From Candidatus Rifleibacteriota bacterium (GTDB lineage Bacteria > Vulcanimicrobiota > Xenobia > Xenobiales > Xenobiaceae): DNA of 34,461 nucleotides. The translations under genes and the position numbers were made by a program. The notes under the pieces were generated by a model. It was not told the origin of the DNA. It saw only the letters and a program-made list of their open reading frames with translations, and ran no database searches. Shown here piece by piece: positions 1 through 6,329 of this stretch (within the stretch, counting starts at the first letter, position 1; the number at the start of each line of letters is the position of its first letter). Where the stretch lies: the NCBI GenBank assembly GCA_900772775.1, contig CAAGRW010000008.1:1-34461 (forward strand). The letters are read 5' to 3'.

Positions 1-2
1 AT

Positions 3-1082
3 TTGCTTAATTGGCTCGATCCGTCCATTTTGGCTATTTCAGCTGATTTACGCAAAATTGCTCTTATTATCATTTTATTAAAAGCAGGCTTTTCTCTCAA
101 TTTACAAGATCTAAAAAAAGTAGGCCGCCCGGCTTTGTTGATGGCTTTTTTGCCTTCTACTTTGGAAATTTTGGCTTTTACTTTTATTGGGCCTTATCTT
201 TTCAAAATAGACTATCTAGAAGCCGCGCTCATGGGATCTGTTTTAGCGGCCGTTTCGCCGGCTGTTACTGTCCCCAAGATGGTTAAGTTAATCGAAACTA
301 AATACGGCACAGCACAAAGCATTCCCCAACTTATTTTGGCCAGTGCCTCTTGTGACGGTATTTTTGCTGTGGTTATCTTTTCCACACTCTTAAGCATAGC
401 CCAAGGCGGCAGTTTGCATATTGTCGATTTAGCTAAAATGCCAGTTTCTGTAATTACAGGCATATTGGCAGGCGCAATCTTAGGCTACCTTTTGAATATT
501 GGCTTCGAAGCGGCTTACCAAAAGCATCATCATATGCGCGGCAGTTTGAAAGTTATTGTAGTACTGGGGATGTCTTTTGCTTTAGTGTCTTTGGAAAATT
601 GCTTGCAACAATACGTAGCTTTTTCCGGCTTATTAGCCATAGTAAGCATGGCTTGTATTTTGAAACAGCAAGGAAATTCGAAAGTAACAGGACGCCTAGC
701 AGAAAAATTTGGCAAATTGTGGTTCGCAGCCGAGTTAATACTTTTTGTGTTGGTAGGTGCCGCCGTAGATATAAATTACGCTTTAGCTGCAGGCTTCAGT
801 GCTTTAGCTATGATTGCTGTTGCTCTTATTTTCCGTGCTATCGGCGTATATTGTTGTTTGATGGCCACCGACATTAACTTAAAAGAGCGCCTTTTCTGTG
901 CCTTTGCCTACATCCCCAAAGCGACAATCCAAGCCGCCATAGGCTCAGTACCATTAGCTGTAGGCCTACCTTGCGGCCAAATTATTTTATCAGTAGCTGT
1001 ACTGGCTATCTTGCTAACTTCACCACTTGGCGAATTGTGTTTAGAGTTGAGCTATAAAAAATTGCTACAAAAAGAAGATTAA
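3..1082 (+). CDS. Cation/proton antiporter (NhaP/CPA-type), 5'-truncated by window edge
   Basis: The reading frame is open from the first bases. The visible 359 residues are almost entirely hydrophobic helices separated by short loops, as in monovalent cation:proton antiporters, which exchange Na+ or K+ for H+ across the inner membrane. The N-terminal segment (DPSILAISADLRKIALIII) and the AAVSPAVTVPKMVKL stretch match what I remember of the Firmicutes-type antiporter family, usually about 390-410 residues. Some tens of N-terminal residues therefore probably lie outside the window, and the TTG at position 3 is not necessarily the start. One oddity: where I expect an Asp-Asp pair in the membrane (ASVDD in relatives), this protein has A-S-C-D118-G119, so one acidic residue is missing. 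A hairpin follows the stop. The family call is fairly secure; ion specificity cannot be read. Confidence 0.8.
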   Translation: MLNWLDPSILAISADLRKIALIIILLKAGFSLNLQDLKKVGRPALLMAFLPSTLEILAFTFIGPYLFKIDYLEAALMGSVLAAVSPAVTVPKMVKLIETKYGTAQSIPQLILASASCDGIFAVVIFSTLLSIAQGGSLHIVDLAKMPVSVITGILAGAILGYLLNIGFEAAYQKHHHMRGSLKVIVVLGMSFALVSLENCLQQYVAFSGLLAIVSMACILKQQGNSKVTGRLAEKFGKLWFAAELILFVLVGAAVDINYALAAGFSALAMIAVALIFRAIGVYCCLMATDINLKERLFCAFAYIPKATIQAAIGSVPLAVGLPCGQIILSVAVLAILLTSPLGELCLELSYKKLLQKED

Positions 1083-1088
1083 TAAAAG

Positions 1089-1121
1089 CAGCCCATCTGC
1101 ACTTTTGTGTGAGATAGGCTG
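1089..1121 (-). terminator. Hairpin terminator between antiporter and toxin gene
   Basis: The arms CAGCCCATCT (1089-1098) and AGATAGGCTG (1112-1121) pair over ten positions with one G-T wobble, around a 13-nt loop. On the minus strand the stem is followed by CTTTTATTAA, so it best fits termination of the toxin-antitoxin transcript. It could also stop the antiporter transcript. The left arm and loop start resemble those of the second hairpin at 1731-1763. Confidence 0.65.
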
Positions 1122-1130
1122 TTCTATATA

Positions 1131-1394
1131 TTATCGTTCATAATGCGACCACAAGGAAAGAATTTTTATAACCCCTTCCGGTTCGTATACTTCATACACT
1201 AGTCTATGCTTTATATTTATCCTTCGAGAATACAAGCCAGATAAGCTTCCAAGTAACTTCTCATATGGTGGTGGTATTTGATATGGATTATTTTTTATTA
1301 TTTCTATTAAAGCTTTAGCATTATTATCTAAACGCGCCGCTTTTAACTTCGCAACATCTTTGAGAGCGGTCTTAGTAAAAATTACTTTAAACAT
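1131..1394 (-). CDS. YoeB/Txe-type mRNA interferase toxin
   Basis: An 87-residue RelE/YoeB-fold protein. The family cleaves mRNA in the ribosomal A site and is neutralised by a YefM-type antitoxin. Visible signatures are the C-terminal half YEKLLGSLSGLYSRRIN, the basic KHRLVYEV strand and the terminal SHYE, which supplies the His-Tyr pair used in YoeB catalysis together with upstream Glu and Arg. I place the start at the ATG whose A overlaps the antitoxin stop (TGATG at 1392-1396), a typical coupling arrangement. Two upstream in-frame codons (TTG, GTG) would give a slightly longer form. It lies directly downstream of its antitoxin, in the usual YefM-YoeB order. The key residues look intact, so it is probably active. 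Confidence 0.88.
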   Translation of the reverse strand: MFKVIFTKTALKDVAKLKAARLDNNAKALIEIIKNNPYQIPPPYEKLLGSLSGLYSRRINIKHRLVYEVYEPEGVIKILSLWSHYER

Positions 1395-1642
1395 CACCAA
1401 TCGACTAGACTTTCGTCAACACAATCTTCAAGCGGAGTGTTCATTCCATCTATTAATTTTTCTCTCATCCCAGGTATTGATACCAAATAAAGTGTTTCCA
1501 TCAGATTATCATAGTCCGAACGGCTCAAAAGAACGGCTTCACCATCTTTAGTTGATATAGACACCGGCTCATTATATTTAATGGTCTGCGCAAGAATATT
1601 GTAAATATCTTTTCTAAAAGCTGTGGCATTCGTATTTAGCAT
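1394..1642 (-). CDS. YefM/Phd-type antitoxin
   Basis: An 82-residue antitoxin of the Phd/YefM family. The N-terminal half (TNATAFRKDIYNILAQTIKYNEPVSISTKDGEAVLLSRSDYDNL) shows the DNA-binding fold and the characteristic GEAVLLSRSDYDNLMETLYL signature. The acidic C-terminus (EDCVDESLVDW) would wrap the toxin. A ribosome binding site GAGGTGATGAGCC precedes the ATG at 1640-1642. The gene shares one base with the toxin start. As in other modules of this type, it should repress its own promoter; an inverted repeat overlaps that promoter (listed separately). Confidence 0.9.
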   Translation of the reverse strand: MLNTNATAFRKDIYNILAQTIKYNEPVSISTKDGEAVLLSRSDYDNLMETLYLVSIPGMREKLIDGMNTPLEDCVDESLVDW

Positions 1643-1661
1643 GGCTCATCACCTCAGTAAA

Positions 1662-1690
1662 ATAATAACGTACTTTTTTACGTACGTCAA
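1662..1690 (-). promoter_or_regulatory. Promoter and palindromic operator of the toxin-antitoxin module
   Basis: Reading the minus strand, TTGACG (1685-1690) and TATTAT (1662-1667) are separated by exactly 17 bases, a near-consensus sigma-70-type promoter. The spacer is filled by a perfect inverted repeat, ACGTAC (1668-1673), eight bases, then GTACGT (1682-1687). YefM-family antitoxins are known to bind short palindromes centred on GTAC-type cores at their own promoters, so this is the likely autoregulatory operator. Confidence 0.75.
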
Positions 1691-1720
1691 CTATCTTTAC
1701 CAATTGCTATTCCTCTCATA

Positions 1721-1763
1721 ATAAAAAAAACAGCCCATCCGCGCTTTTGGGCCAGGTGGGCTG
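1721..1763 (-). terminator. Intrinsic terminator of the aminotransferase gene
   Basis: On the minus strand a GC-rich hairpin (arms 1755-1763 and 1731-1740, with one bulged base) is followed by eight T residues (A tract at 1723-1730). It lies 52 bases past the aminotransferase stop codon. Confidence 0.8.
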
Positions 1764-1814
1764 CTCGTATTCTATCGGTGATCGATCAATGCCAACAAAA
1801 TATGCATGCCTATT

Positions 1815-3152
1815 TTAATAATTTTTCTTTTTCTTCAATTCAGGATGTAAGCGCATATATTCGCGGAACAAGCTGCTAAGTAAATCGGGAACTCGAGCCA
1901 AATTTTCCGGCGTTTCTACAAAAGCTACACGCAACTGAGTACGCCCCAAGTTGTCTTCCAATTTGGGCACATTGTAAAATTCAGCCATAGGCGCGGTAAG
2001 CAAAGTTACTTTTTTGCCTTCGCGCTCTACATAGCCTTCGGAAGCACACCAAACGACAAAATCATCAGTGTTAAACTTTTCGTTGACTATTTCGCGAAAA
2101 TCAACCACTTCATATAAAGAAGCGTCAGCGCGGCTGACAACAACTCCGGGCAAAGCTTGGCGCATATCGCGGTTAAAGTTTTGCATTAAAGGCTTATAAT
2201 AACGGCGCTGTTTATTAAACCAAGCGTGAATTTCTTCGCTATTTAAATGGGCAATAGCTCCGAAGATCCATTGTCCTATAGTATTAGTGCACAAATTTAC
2301 CGTATTTTCCGCTACTAAACGCTTATGCAACTCTTCGCTATCAGTAATTAAGGCGCCGACACGTAAACCGCAACCGTTCCAAGCTTTGGAAGTAGTTTCT
2401 AAACTTACTCTGTGACCAGTAATACCGGGCACTTCCTCTTCGGTAATACCCCAAACGCTAATGGGAGAATCTACTCCATCTACGTAGTGCAACTCGCGGT
2501 AAGCTTCATCGGAAATAAACCACAAATCGTATTTGACACAAAGCTTGGCAAAGTCAACCATCATTTGATGAGTATACAACTGACCGGTAGGATTATCGTA
2601 AGGGATAACCACTAAAGCACTGGGCTGTTCTTTAACAATAATTTTTTCAATTTCATGCAAAGAAGGTAAGTTAAAGTGACCGCTACTATCCAAACGGCGA
2701 GCCATAGAAACGACCCGACGATTTAAGCGCTGAGCAAAAGAGCGGTAGTTGGTATAAGCAGCGTCTACTAATAAGACGGGACGATCTTCTTGACCAATAT
2801 CTCCACAGCAACCAGTCATGAGAAGTTCCATACCTTGGCTGCCACCGTCGGTTATTTGTATATGCAATTTTTCTACATTAAAACCACTGCACTCTAAAAC
2901 ATTAGCAAAAGCCTGGCGAGCTTCAGGCATACCTACAGTAGGTGCATAACAAACTACACCGCCGCAAAAAGGGCTGTCGGGGCGATCTAAGTTGTTCAAG
3001 CGTTCAATCATAGCCGGATGCATAGGCAAAGAGACATTGCCAATAGCCACATTGACGGCTTCGCAGCCGTCTTTTCGTTCGGCAAACTTGGAGCCGGCGT
3101 TGCGAATAGCTGAAGGGCGGCGCCCAGCTACATGATTAGAAAGTTTAGGCAT
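1815..3152 (-). CDS. PLP-dependent class I/II aminotransferase
   Basis: A 445-residue fold-type I aminotransferase. The Schiff-base lysine is K256 in the S-L-E-T-T-S-K segment, followed by GCGLRVGALI, the usual SK-x(n)-GLRxG pattern. The substrate-carboxylate and cofactor region VVIPYDNPTGQLYT and the ISDEAYRELHY segment (Asp that binds the pyridine nitrogen, and Tyr) are also intact. Such enzymes transfer amino groups between an amino acid and a 2-oxo acid in the cytoplasm; specificity (aspartate, alanine or aromatic) cannot be assigned. The ATG is preceded by GAGGAGGGGGC, a strong ribosome binding site. The C-terminus ends in a lysine run (LKKKKNY). Transcription appears monocistronic, with a strong terminator downstream. 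Confidence 0.88.
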   Translation of the reverse strand: MPKLSNHVAGRRPSAIRNAGSKFAERKDGCEAVNVAIGNVSLPMHPAMIERLNNLDRPDSPFCGGVVCYAPTVGMPEARQAFANVLECSGFNVEKLHIQITDGGSQGMELLMTGCCGDIGQEDRPVLLVDAAYTNYRSFAQRLNRRVVSMARRLDSSGHFNLPSLHEIEKIIVKEQPSALVVIPYDNPTGQLYTHQMMVDFAKLCVKYDLWFISDEAYRELHYVDGVDSPISVWGITEEEVPGITGHRVSLETTSKAWNGCGLRVGALITDSEELHKRLVAENTVNLCTNTIGQWIFGAIAHLNSEEIHAWFNKQRRYYKPLMQNFNRDMRQALPGVVVSRADASLYEVVDFREIVNEKFNTDDFVVWCASEGYVEREGKKVTLLTAPMAEFYNVPKLEDNLGRTQLRVAFVETPENLARVPDLLSSLFREYMRLHPELKKKKNY

Positions 3153-3405
3153 AAAAGCCCCCTCCTCTATCTATTTTTATACATAGCAAAAAATTAAATT
3201 GTGAAAAATTTCAAAAAAAGGACTTTTGCTAGCACAGATATTTTCCCCCTAAACTGGCTGCCAATTTTAGAGTATTTTCTGCGCATATGCACAAATATTG
3301 CTTGTGTTTATGCACATAAAGTTTCGCTTATCTGAAACTTGGCACCAAGACAAAAAAGAAGACAAATACTCGAACTATGCTTCCATGCTTATTGGAGCAA
3401 AAGGC

Positions 3406-3452
3406 AAAAAAGAAACCGCTTCCGCCGACAGATCATCGACAGAAACGGTCTC
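3406..3452 (-). terminator. Intrinsic terminator of groES-groEL
   Basis: On the minus strand an 11-bp stem (arms 3442-3452 and 3412-3422, two G-T wobbles) with a 19-base loop is followed by six T residues. It lies about 80 bases beyond the groEL stop. The rest of the 380-bp gap between groEL and the aminotransferase (3153-3532) shows no credible gene; its aminotransferase-proximal part is AT-rich and presumably carries that gene's promoter. Confidence 0.75.
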
Positions 3453-3532
3453 CCTCACTTAAGCTTTATTGCAACTGGTACTGGCTGCCGGAAAAAGCTA
3501 GCCAATACTGTTGAATTATGCAAGTTGTTTAA

Positions 3533-5164
3533 TTAGTGGCATCCGCAACCGCAACCACAGCCGCCCTTTTGGCACTTATCTTCTTTGCCTTCGGGAAGGT
3601 CGGTAACCAAGGTTTCAGTAGTGAGAACCATAGCGGCGATAGAGGCAGCGTTCTGCAAAGCAGAGCGGGTAACCTTAGCCGGGTCTACGATACCGGCAGC
3701 CATCATATCGACATATTCGCACTTGGCGGCGTCGAAACCGTGGCCCATAGGCAACTCTTTAACCTTTTCAGCTACGACGGAACCTTCGTGGCCGGCGTTT
3801 TCGGCGATGACCTTAACGGGCACATCCAAAGCGCGACGGACGATATCTACGCCAACAGCTTCGTCACCTTCGAGTTTGACATTGTCCAAAACGCTGGCAA
3901 TGTGAGCCAAAGTGGAGCCGCCACCAGGGACGATACCTTCTTCAACAGCAGCGCGGGTAGCGGAGAGAGCATCTTCAATGCGGTGCTTCTTCTCTTTGAG
4001 CTCGGTTTCGGTAGCAGCACCGACGCGGATAACAGCTACGCCGCCAAGCAACTTGGCCAAACGCTCTTGGAGCTTCTCGCGGTCGAAGGAAGAATCGGAA
4101 GCTTCAATCTGGTGGCGAATTTGCTCGATACGAGCTTTGAGTTGCTCTTTGTCACCGCGACCGTCAACAATAGTGGTATCTTCTTTGCTGATACGTACGC
4201 TGTTGGCCTGGCCGAGCATTTCCAAAGTGACCTTGTCCATCTTGATGCCTAAGTCGTCGCTGACAACCTGACCGCCGGTCAAAATAGCGATGTCTTTGAG
4301 CATCTCTTTGCGTCTGTCACCGAAGCCAGGAGCTTTAACAGCAGCAACTTGGAGTACGCCACGCAACTTGTTGAGTACCAAAGCGGCTAAGCCTTCGCCG
4401 TCGACGTCTTCAGCGATAATAACAATAGGACGACCGGAGCGGGCGACTTTCTCCAAAATAGGAGCGATGTCGGCAATAGAGCTGATCTTCTTCTCGCTGA
4501 TAAGGATGTAAGGCTCTTTGAAGGCGGCTTCCATCTTATCGGTATCGGTTACGAAGTAAGGAGAGATGTAACCTTTATCAAATTGCATACCTTCGACATA
4601 CTCGAGGTTGGTATGCATGGTCTTGGACTCTTCGACAGTAACGACACCATCTTTACCAACTTTAGCCATAGCTTCGGCAATAATGTCACCGATAGCTTTG
4701 TCGTTATTGGCAGAGATCATAGCCACTTGGGCGGTAGCTTCGCGAGTTTCGACGGGCTTGGCAATCTTGTGAATTTCGTCAACGATAGCTTCTACAGCAG
4801 CTTCGATACCGCGTTTAATGAAGAGAGGGTTGGCTCCGGCGGTAACGTTCTTCATACCTTCGCGAATGATAGCCTGAGCTAACACTGTAGCGGTGGTAGT
4901 ACCGTCACCGGATACATCGTTGGTCTTGGAAGCCACTTCGCGAACGAGCTGAGCGCCCATATTCTGGAAAGGATCCTCTACCTCTACCTCTTTAGCAATG
5001 GTGACGCCGTCGTTGGTGATGGTGGGAGAACCGAACTTACGATCCAAAACCACATTGCGACCACGCGGGCCGAGGGTAATCTTTACGGCGTCGGCTACGG
5101 CGTTGGCGCCGAGCTCTAAAGCTTTGCGGGCTTCCTGAGAATAAAGAATCTGCTTTGCAGCCAT
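3533..5164 (-). CDS. groEL: Chaperonin GroEL with cysteine-rich C-terminal tail
   Basis: A 543-residue 60-kDa chaperonin, the ATP-driven double-ring folding chamber that works with GroES in the cytoplasm. All family hallmarks are present: VKITLGPRGRNVVLD near the N-terminus, the nucleotide-binding GDGTTTATVL, the equatorial DALSATRAAVEEGIVPGGG with the catalytic Asp, and an intact apical domain. The start has a good site (AGGAGA) nine bases upstream. The tail is unusual. In place of the normal Gly-Gly-Met repeat it ends KCQKGGCGCGCGCH, placing five Cys and a terminal His in the last 13 residues. The Gly and Cys codons vary (GGC TGT GGT TGC GGT TGC GGA TGC), so the tail is not a simple DNA slippage repeat. 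It is cotranscribed with groES 95 bases upstream. Confidence 0.97.
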   Translation of the reverse strand: MAAKQILYSQEARKALELGANAVADAVKITLGPRGRNVVLDRKFGSPTITNDGVTIAKEVEVEDPFQNMGAQLVREVASKTNDVSGDGTTTATVLAQAIIREGMKNVTAGANPLFIKRGIEAAVEAIVDEIHKIAKPVETREATAQVAMISANNDKAIGDIIAEAMAKVGKDGVVTVEESKTMHTNLEYVEGMQFDKGYISPYFVTDTDKMEAAFKEPYILISEKKISSIADIAPILEKVARSGRPIVIIAEDVDGEGLAALVLNKLRGVLQVAAVKAPGFGDRRKEMLKDIAILTGGQVVSDDLGIKMDKVTLEMLGQANSVRISKEDTTIVDGRGDKEQLKARIEQIRHQIEASDSSFDREKLQERLAKLLGGVAVIRVGAATETELKEKKHRIEDALSATRAAVEEGIVPGGGSTLAHIASVLDNVKLEGDEAVGVDIVRRALDVPVKVIAENAGHEGSVVAEKVKELPMGHGFDAAKCEYVDMMAAGIVDPAKVTRSALQNAASIAAMVLTTETLVTDLPEGKEDKCQKGGCGCGCGCH

Positions 5165-5259
5165 GATAACTTGTCTCCTAATTGTAAATTGTAATTAAAA
5201 AATGTTGCCTAACAATCGGCTCTGACAATAACCGTTCTCCCCCACTTGATAACGGCAAT

Positions 5260-5547
5260 TTACAGAACGGCCAGAATGTCACTCTCTTTGATGATAAGAT
5301 AGACTTCGCCGTCTAACTTGAGCTCGGTGCCGGAATATTTACCGTACAGAACCTTATCGCCAACTTTTACTTCCATAGGAAGATATTCACCGTCTTCGGA
5401 TTTGCGGCCGGGGCCAACAGCGATAACTTCGCCTTTTTGGGGCTTTTCTTTGGCAGTTTCAGGAATATATAAACCACCGGCGGTCTTTTCCTCGGAAGGC
5501 GCGGGCTTTACAATAATGCGCTCGCCTAAAGGACGAATACTAGACAT
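5260..5547 (-). CDS. groES: Co-chaperonin GroES
   Basis: A 95-residue co-chaperonin that caps the GroEL cavity. MSSIRPLGERIIVKPAPSEE opens the protein; the mobile loop (EEKTAGGLYIPETAKEKPQKGEV) and the GPGR roof-loop region follow, and the chain ends normally (IKESDILAVL) with no metal-binding extension like that of Helicobacter GroES. The start is the ATG at 5545-5547, placed by the GGAGG site seven bases upstream; an upstream in-frame start would add 13 residues that do not look like GroES. First gene of the groES-groEL operon. I see no CIRCE operator upstream; instead there is a structured leader containing a terminator-like hairpin. Confidence 0.96.
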   Translation of the reverse strand: MSSIRPLGERIIVKPAPSEEKTAGGLYIPETAKEKPQKGEVIAVGPGRKSEDGEYLPMEVKVGDKVLYGKYSGTELKLDGEVYLIIKESDILAVL

Positions 5548-5562
5548 TTTCCTACCTCCATT

Positions 5563-5636
5563 GTCTGGGATGCTCACGCTCCCCAAAACACTCCCCCGCT
5601 ACAGCTCGAAAGCTGCTTTTCTTTTGCTTCCCAGAC
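5563..5636 (-). promoter_or_regulatory. Long stem-loop in the groES 5' untranslated region
   Basis: An exact 8-bp inverted repeat, GTCTGGGA (5563-5570) and TCCCAGAC (5629-5636), encloses a smaller hairpin whose minus-strand form is CAGCT-TTCG-AGCTG (5602-5615), with a UUCG tetraloop. The outer stem ends just before the GGAGG ribosome binding site of groES, so folding could influence translation. Whether it acts as an RNA thermosensor is only inference. Confidence 0.5.
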
Positions 5637-5648
5637 TGCAGTTATCAT

Positions 5649-5671
5649 AAAAAAGGAGACCTCAAGCCTCC
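5649..5671 (-). terminator. Terminator-like hairpin inside the groES leader
   Basis: Minus strand GGAGGC-TTGAG-GTCTCC followed by six T residues has the form of an intrinsic terminator. It lies about 50 bases downstream of the predicted transcription start and 100 bases before groES. It could attenuate groES-groEL or end a short leader RNA. A GGAGA run near the 5' end of the leader (5713-5717) could pair with the TCTCC arm as a weak antiterminator. Confidence 0.55.
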
Positions 5672-5728
5672 TCCGCTATATATTGCAATCTATGCAAGCG
5701 CGTTCCAAGCGCTCTCCCCCGCCTATAA

Positions 5729-5757
5729 TTTATAACTGTTGGCTTCACACAAAACAA
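5729..5757 (-). promoter_or_regulatory. Predicted groES-groEL promoter
   Basis: Minus strand TTGTTT (5752-5757) and TATAAA (5729-5734) are spaced by 17 bases, predicting a start near 5722. The resulting leader would be about 175 nt and would contain small hairpins AGCGC-TTGGAAC-GCGCT and TTGCA-TAGAT-TGCAA before the terminator-like structure. Confidence 0.5.
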
Positions 5758-5816
5758 GTGGTTAAGCGTTAGAAGAATAATAGAATTTTGCGAAGCAAGC
5801 CTACAGACTCTATACC

Positions 5817-5845
5817 TTGCACCTAGCAATTTTCTGTGATATAGT
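5817..5845 (+). promoter_or_regulatory. Predicted promoter of the rimP-nusA-infB operon
   Basis: TTGCAC (5817-5822) and TATAGT (5840-5845) are separated by 17 bases, a good sigma-70-type match. Transcription would start near 5852, giving a leader of about 128 nt before rimP. It is divergent from the groES promoter, 60 bases away. Confidence 0.6.
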
Positions 5846-5881
5846 TTAGCTATCTTAATTTGCCTTCTGTAGTTTATGAGG

Positions 5882-5908
5882 AGAGTGGCTCGTCCGCTCT
5901 TTTTTTTC
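5882..5908 (+). terminator. Intrinsic terminator in the rimP-nusA leader (putative attenuator)
   Basis: AGAGTGG (5882-5888) pairs with CCGCTCT (5894-5900) around a five-base loop and is followed by a run of T to 5908, a textbook intrinsic terminator. It lies about 30 bases after the predicted start and 70 bases before rimP. A second small palindrome (AGCGAAGTTCGCT) follows. NusA enhances intrinsic termination, and nusA attenuation has been reported in Bacillus subtilis, so feedback by NusA is plausible here. Confidence 0.65.
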
Positions 5909-5979
5909 TGTAAGCGAAGTTCGCTAGCAGGCACAGGTGGTGGGTTGAGAATTGTTTGCATTTCTGAAGGAAGTTCCAC

Positions 5980-6312
5980 TTGGCGAAAATAAGCGAGAAA
6001 ACACTAAACTTAATCCGTACGGAAGCCGCCCTTATAGCTCAGCCTTTCGGCCTGGTCGTCAAAAACGTTGAGTATGTGCGTGAGGACGGCCTTTGGTATT
6101 TAAGAGTGACTGTGGATCATGAAGCAAAAGATCCCTCTCAGGGGCCGACTCCAGTTACTTTGGAAGACTGCACTAGAGTGCACCGTCCCCTGTCCAAGCG
6201 TTTAGATGAGTTGGATCCAATAAAGGGCACTTATTATCTAGAAGTTTCCTCGCCCGGCTCTAGCGCATCGCCAAATCCTTGCGAAGAGACCGCCGGAACT
6301 GAACCAAACTAA
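5980..6312 (+). CDS. rimP: RimP-like ribosome maturation factor, missing the C-terminal domain
   Basis: RimP assists maturation of the 30S subunit and normally has an N-terminal alpha/beta domain and a C-terminal SH3-like domain, about 150 residues in all. This protein has only 110. The N-domain is recognisable (GLVVKNVEYVREDGLWYLRVTVD, then VTLEDCTRVHRPLSKRLDEL and YYLEVSSPG). Just where relatives continue with GLxRPL and the SH3 domain, it switches to a short polar tail (SSASPNPCEETAGTEPN) and stops. Only 17 bases separate this stop from nusA, so the second domain is absent rather than displaced. Reading the next frame gives no convincing RimP C-terminus. The start is TTG with GAAGGAAG upstream. 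First gene of the nusA operon; its stop codon overlaps the AAGGAG preceding nusA. Confidence 0.85.
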   Translation: MAKISEKTLNLIRTEAALIAQPFGLVVKNVEYVREDGLWYLRVTVDHEAKDPSQGPTPVTLEDCTRVHRPLSKRLDELDPIKGTYYLEVSSPGSSASPNPCEETAGTEPN

Positions 6313-6329
6313 GGAGCAGCGCAGTAATC

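Noticed and set aside
3339..3536. A 65-codon plus-strand frame between the aminotransferase and groEL genes
   Set aside because: It runs over the groEL terminator on the opposite strand and is basic and low in complexity.
3536..4882. Several plus-strand open frames opposite groEL, up to 238 codons
   Set aside because: They are antisense shadows of a highly conserved gene and have no ribosome binding sites or recognisable domains.
5548..5760. CIRCE heat-shock operator for groES
   Set aside because: No match to TTAGCACTC-N9-GAGTGCTAA, even allowing several mismatches, was seen in this interval.
5662..5979. A 105-codon minus-strand frame in the groES/rimP spacer
   Set aside because: It overlaps both predicted promoters and the rimP leader terminator, and its composition is not protein-like.
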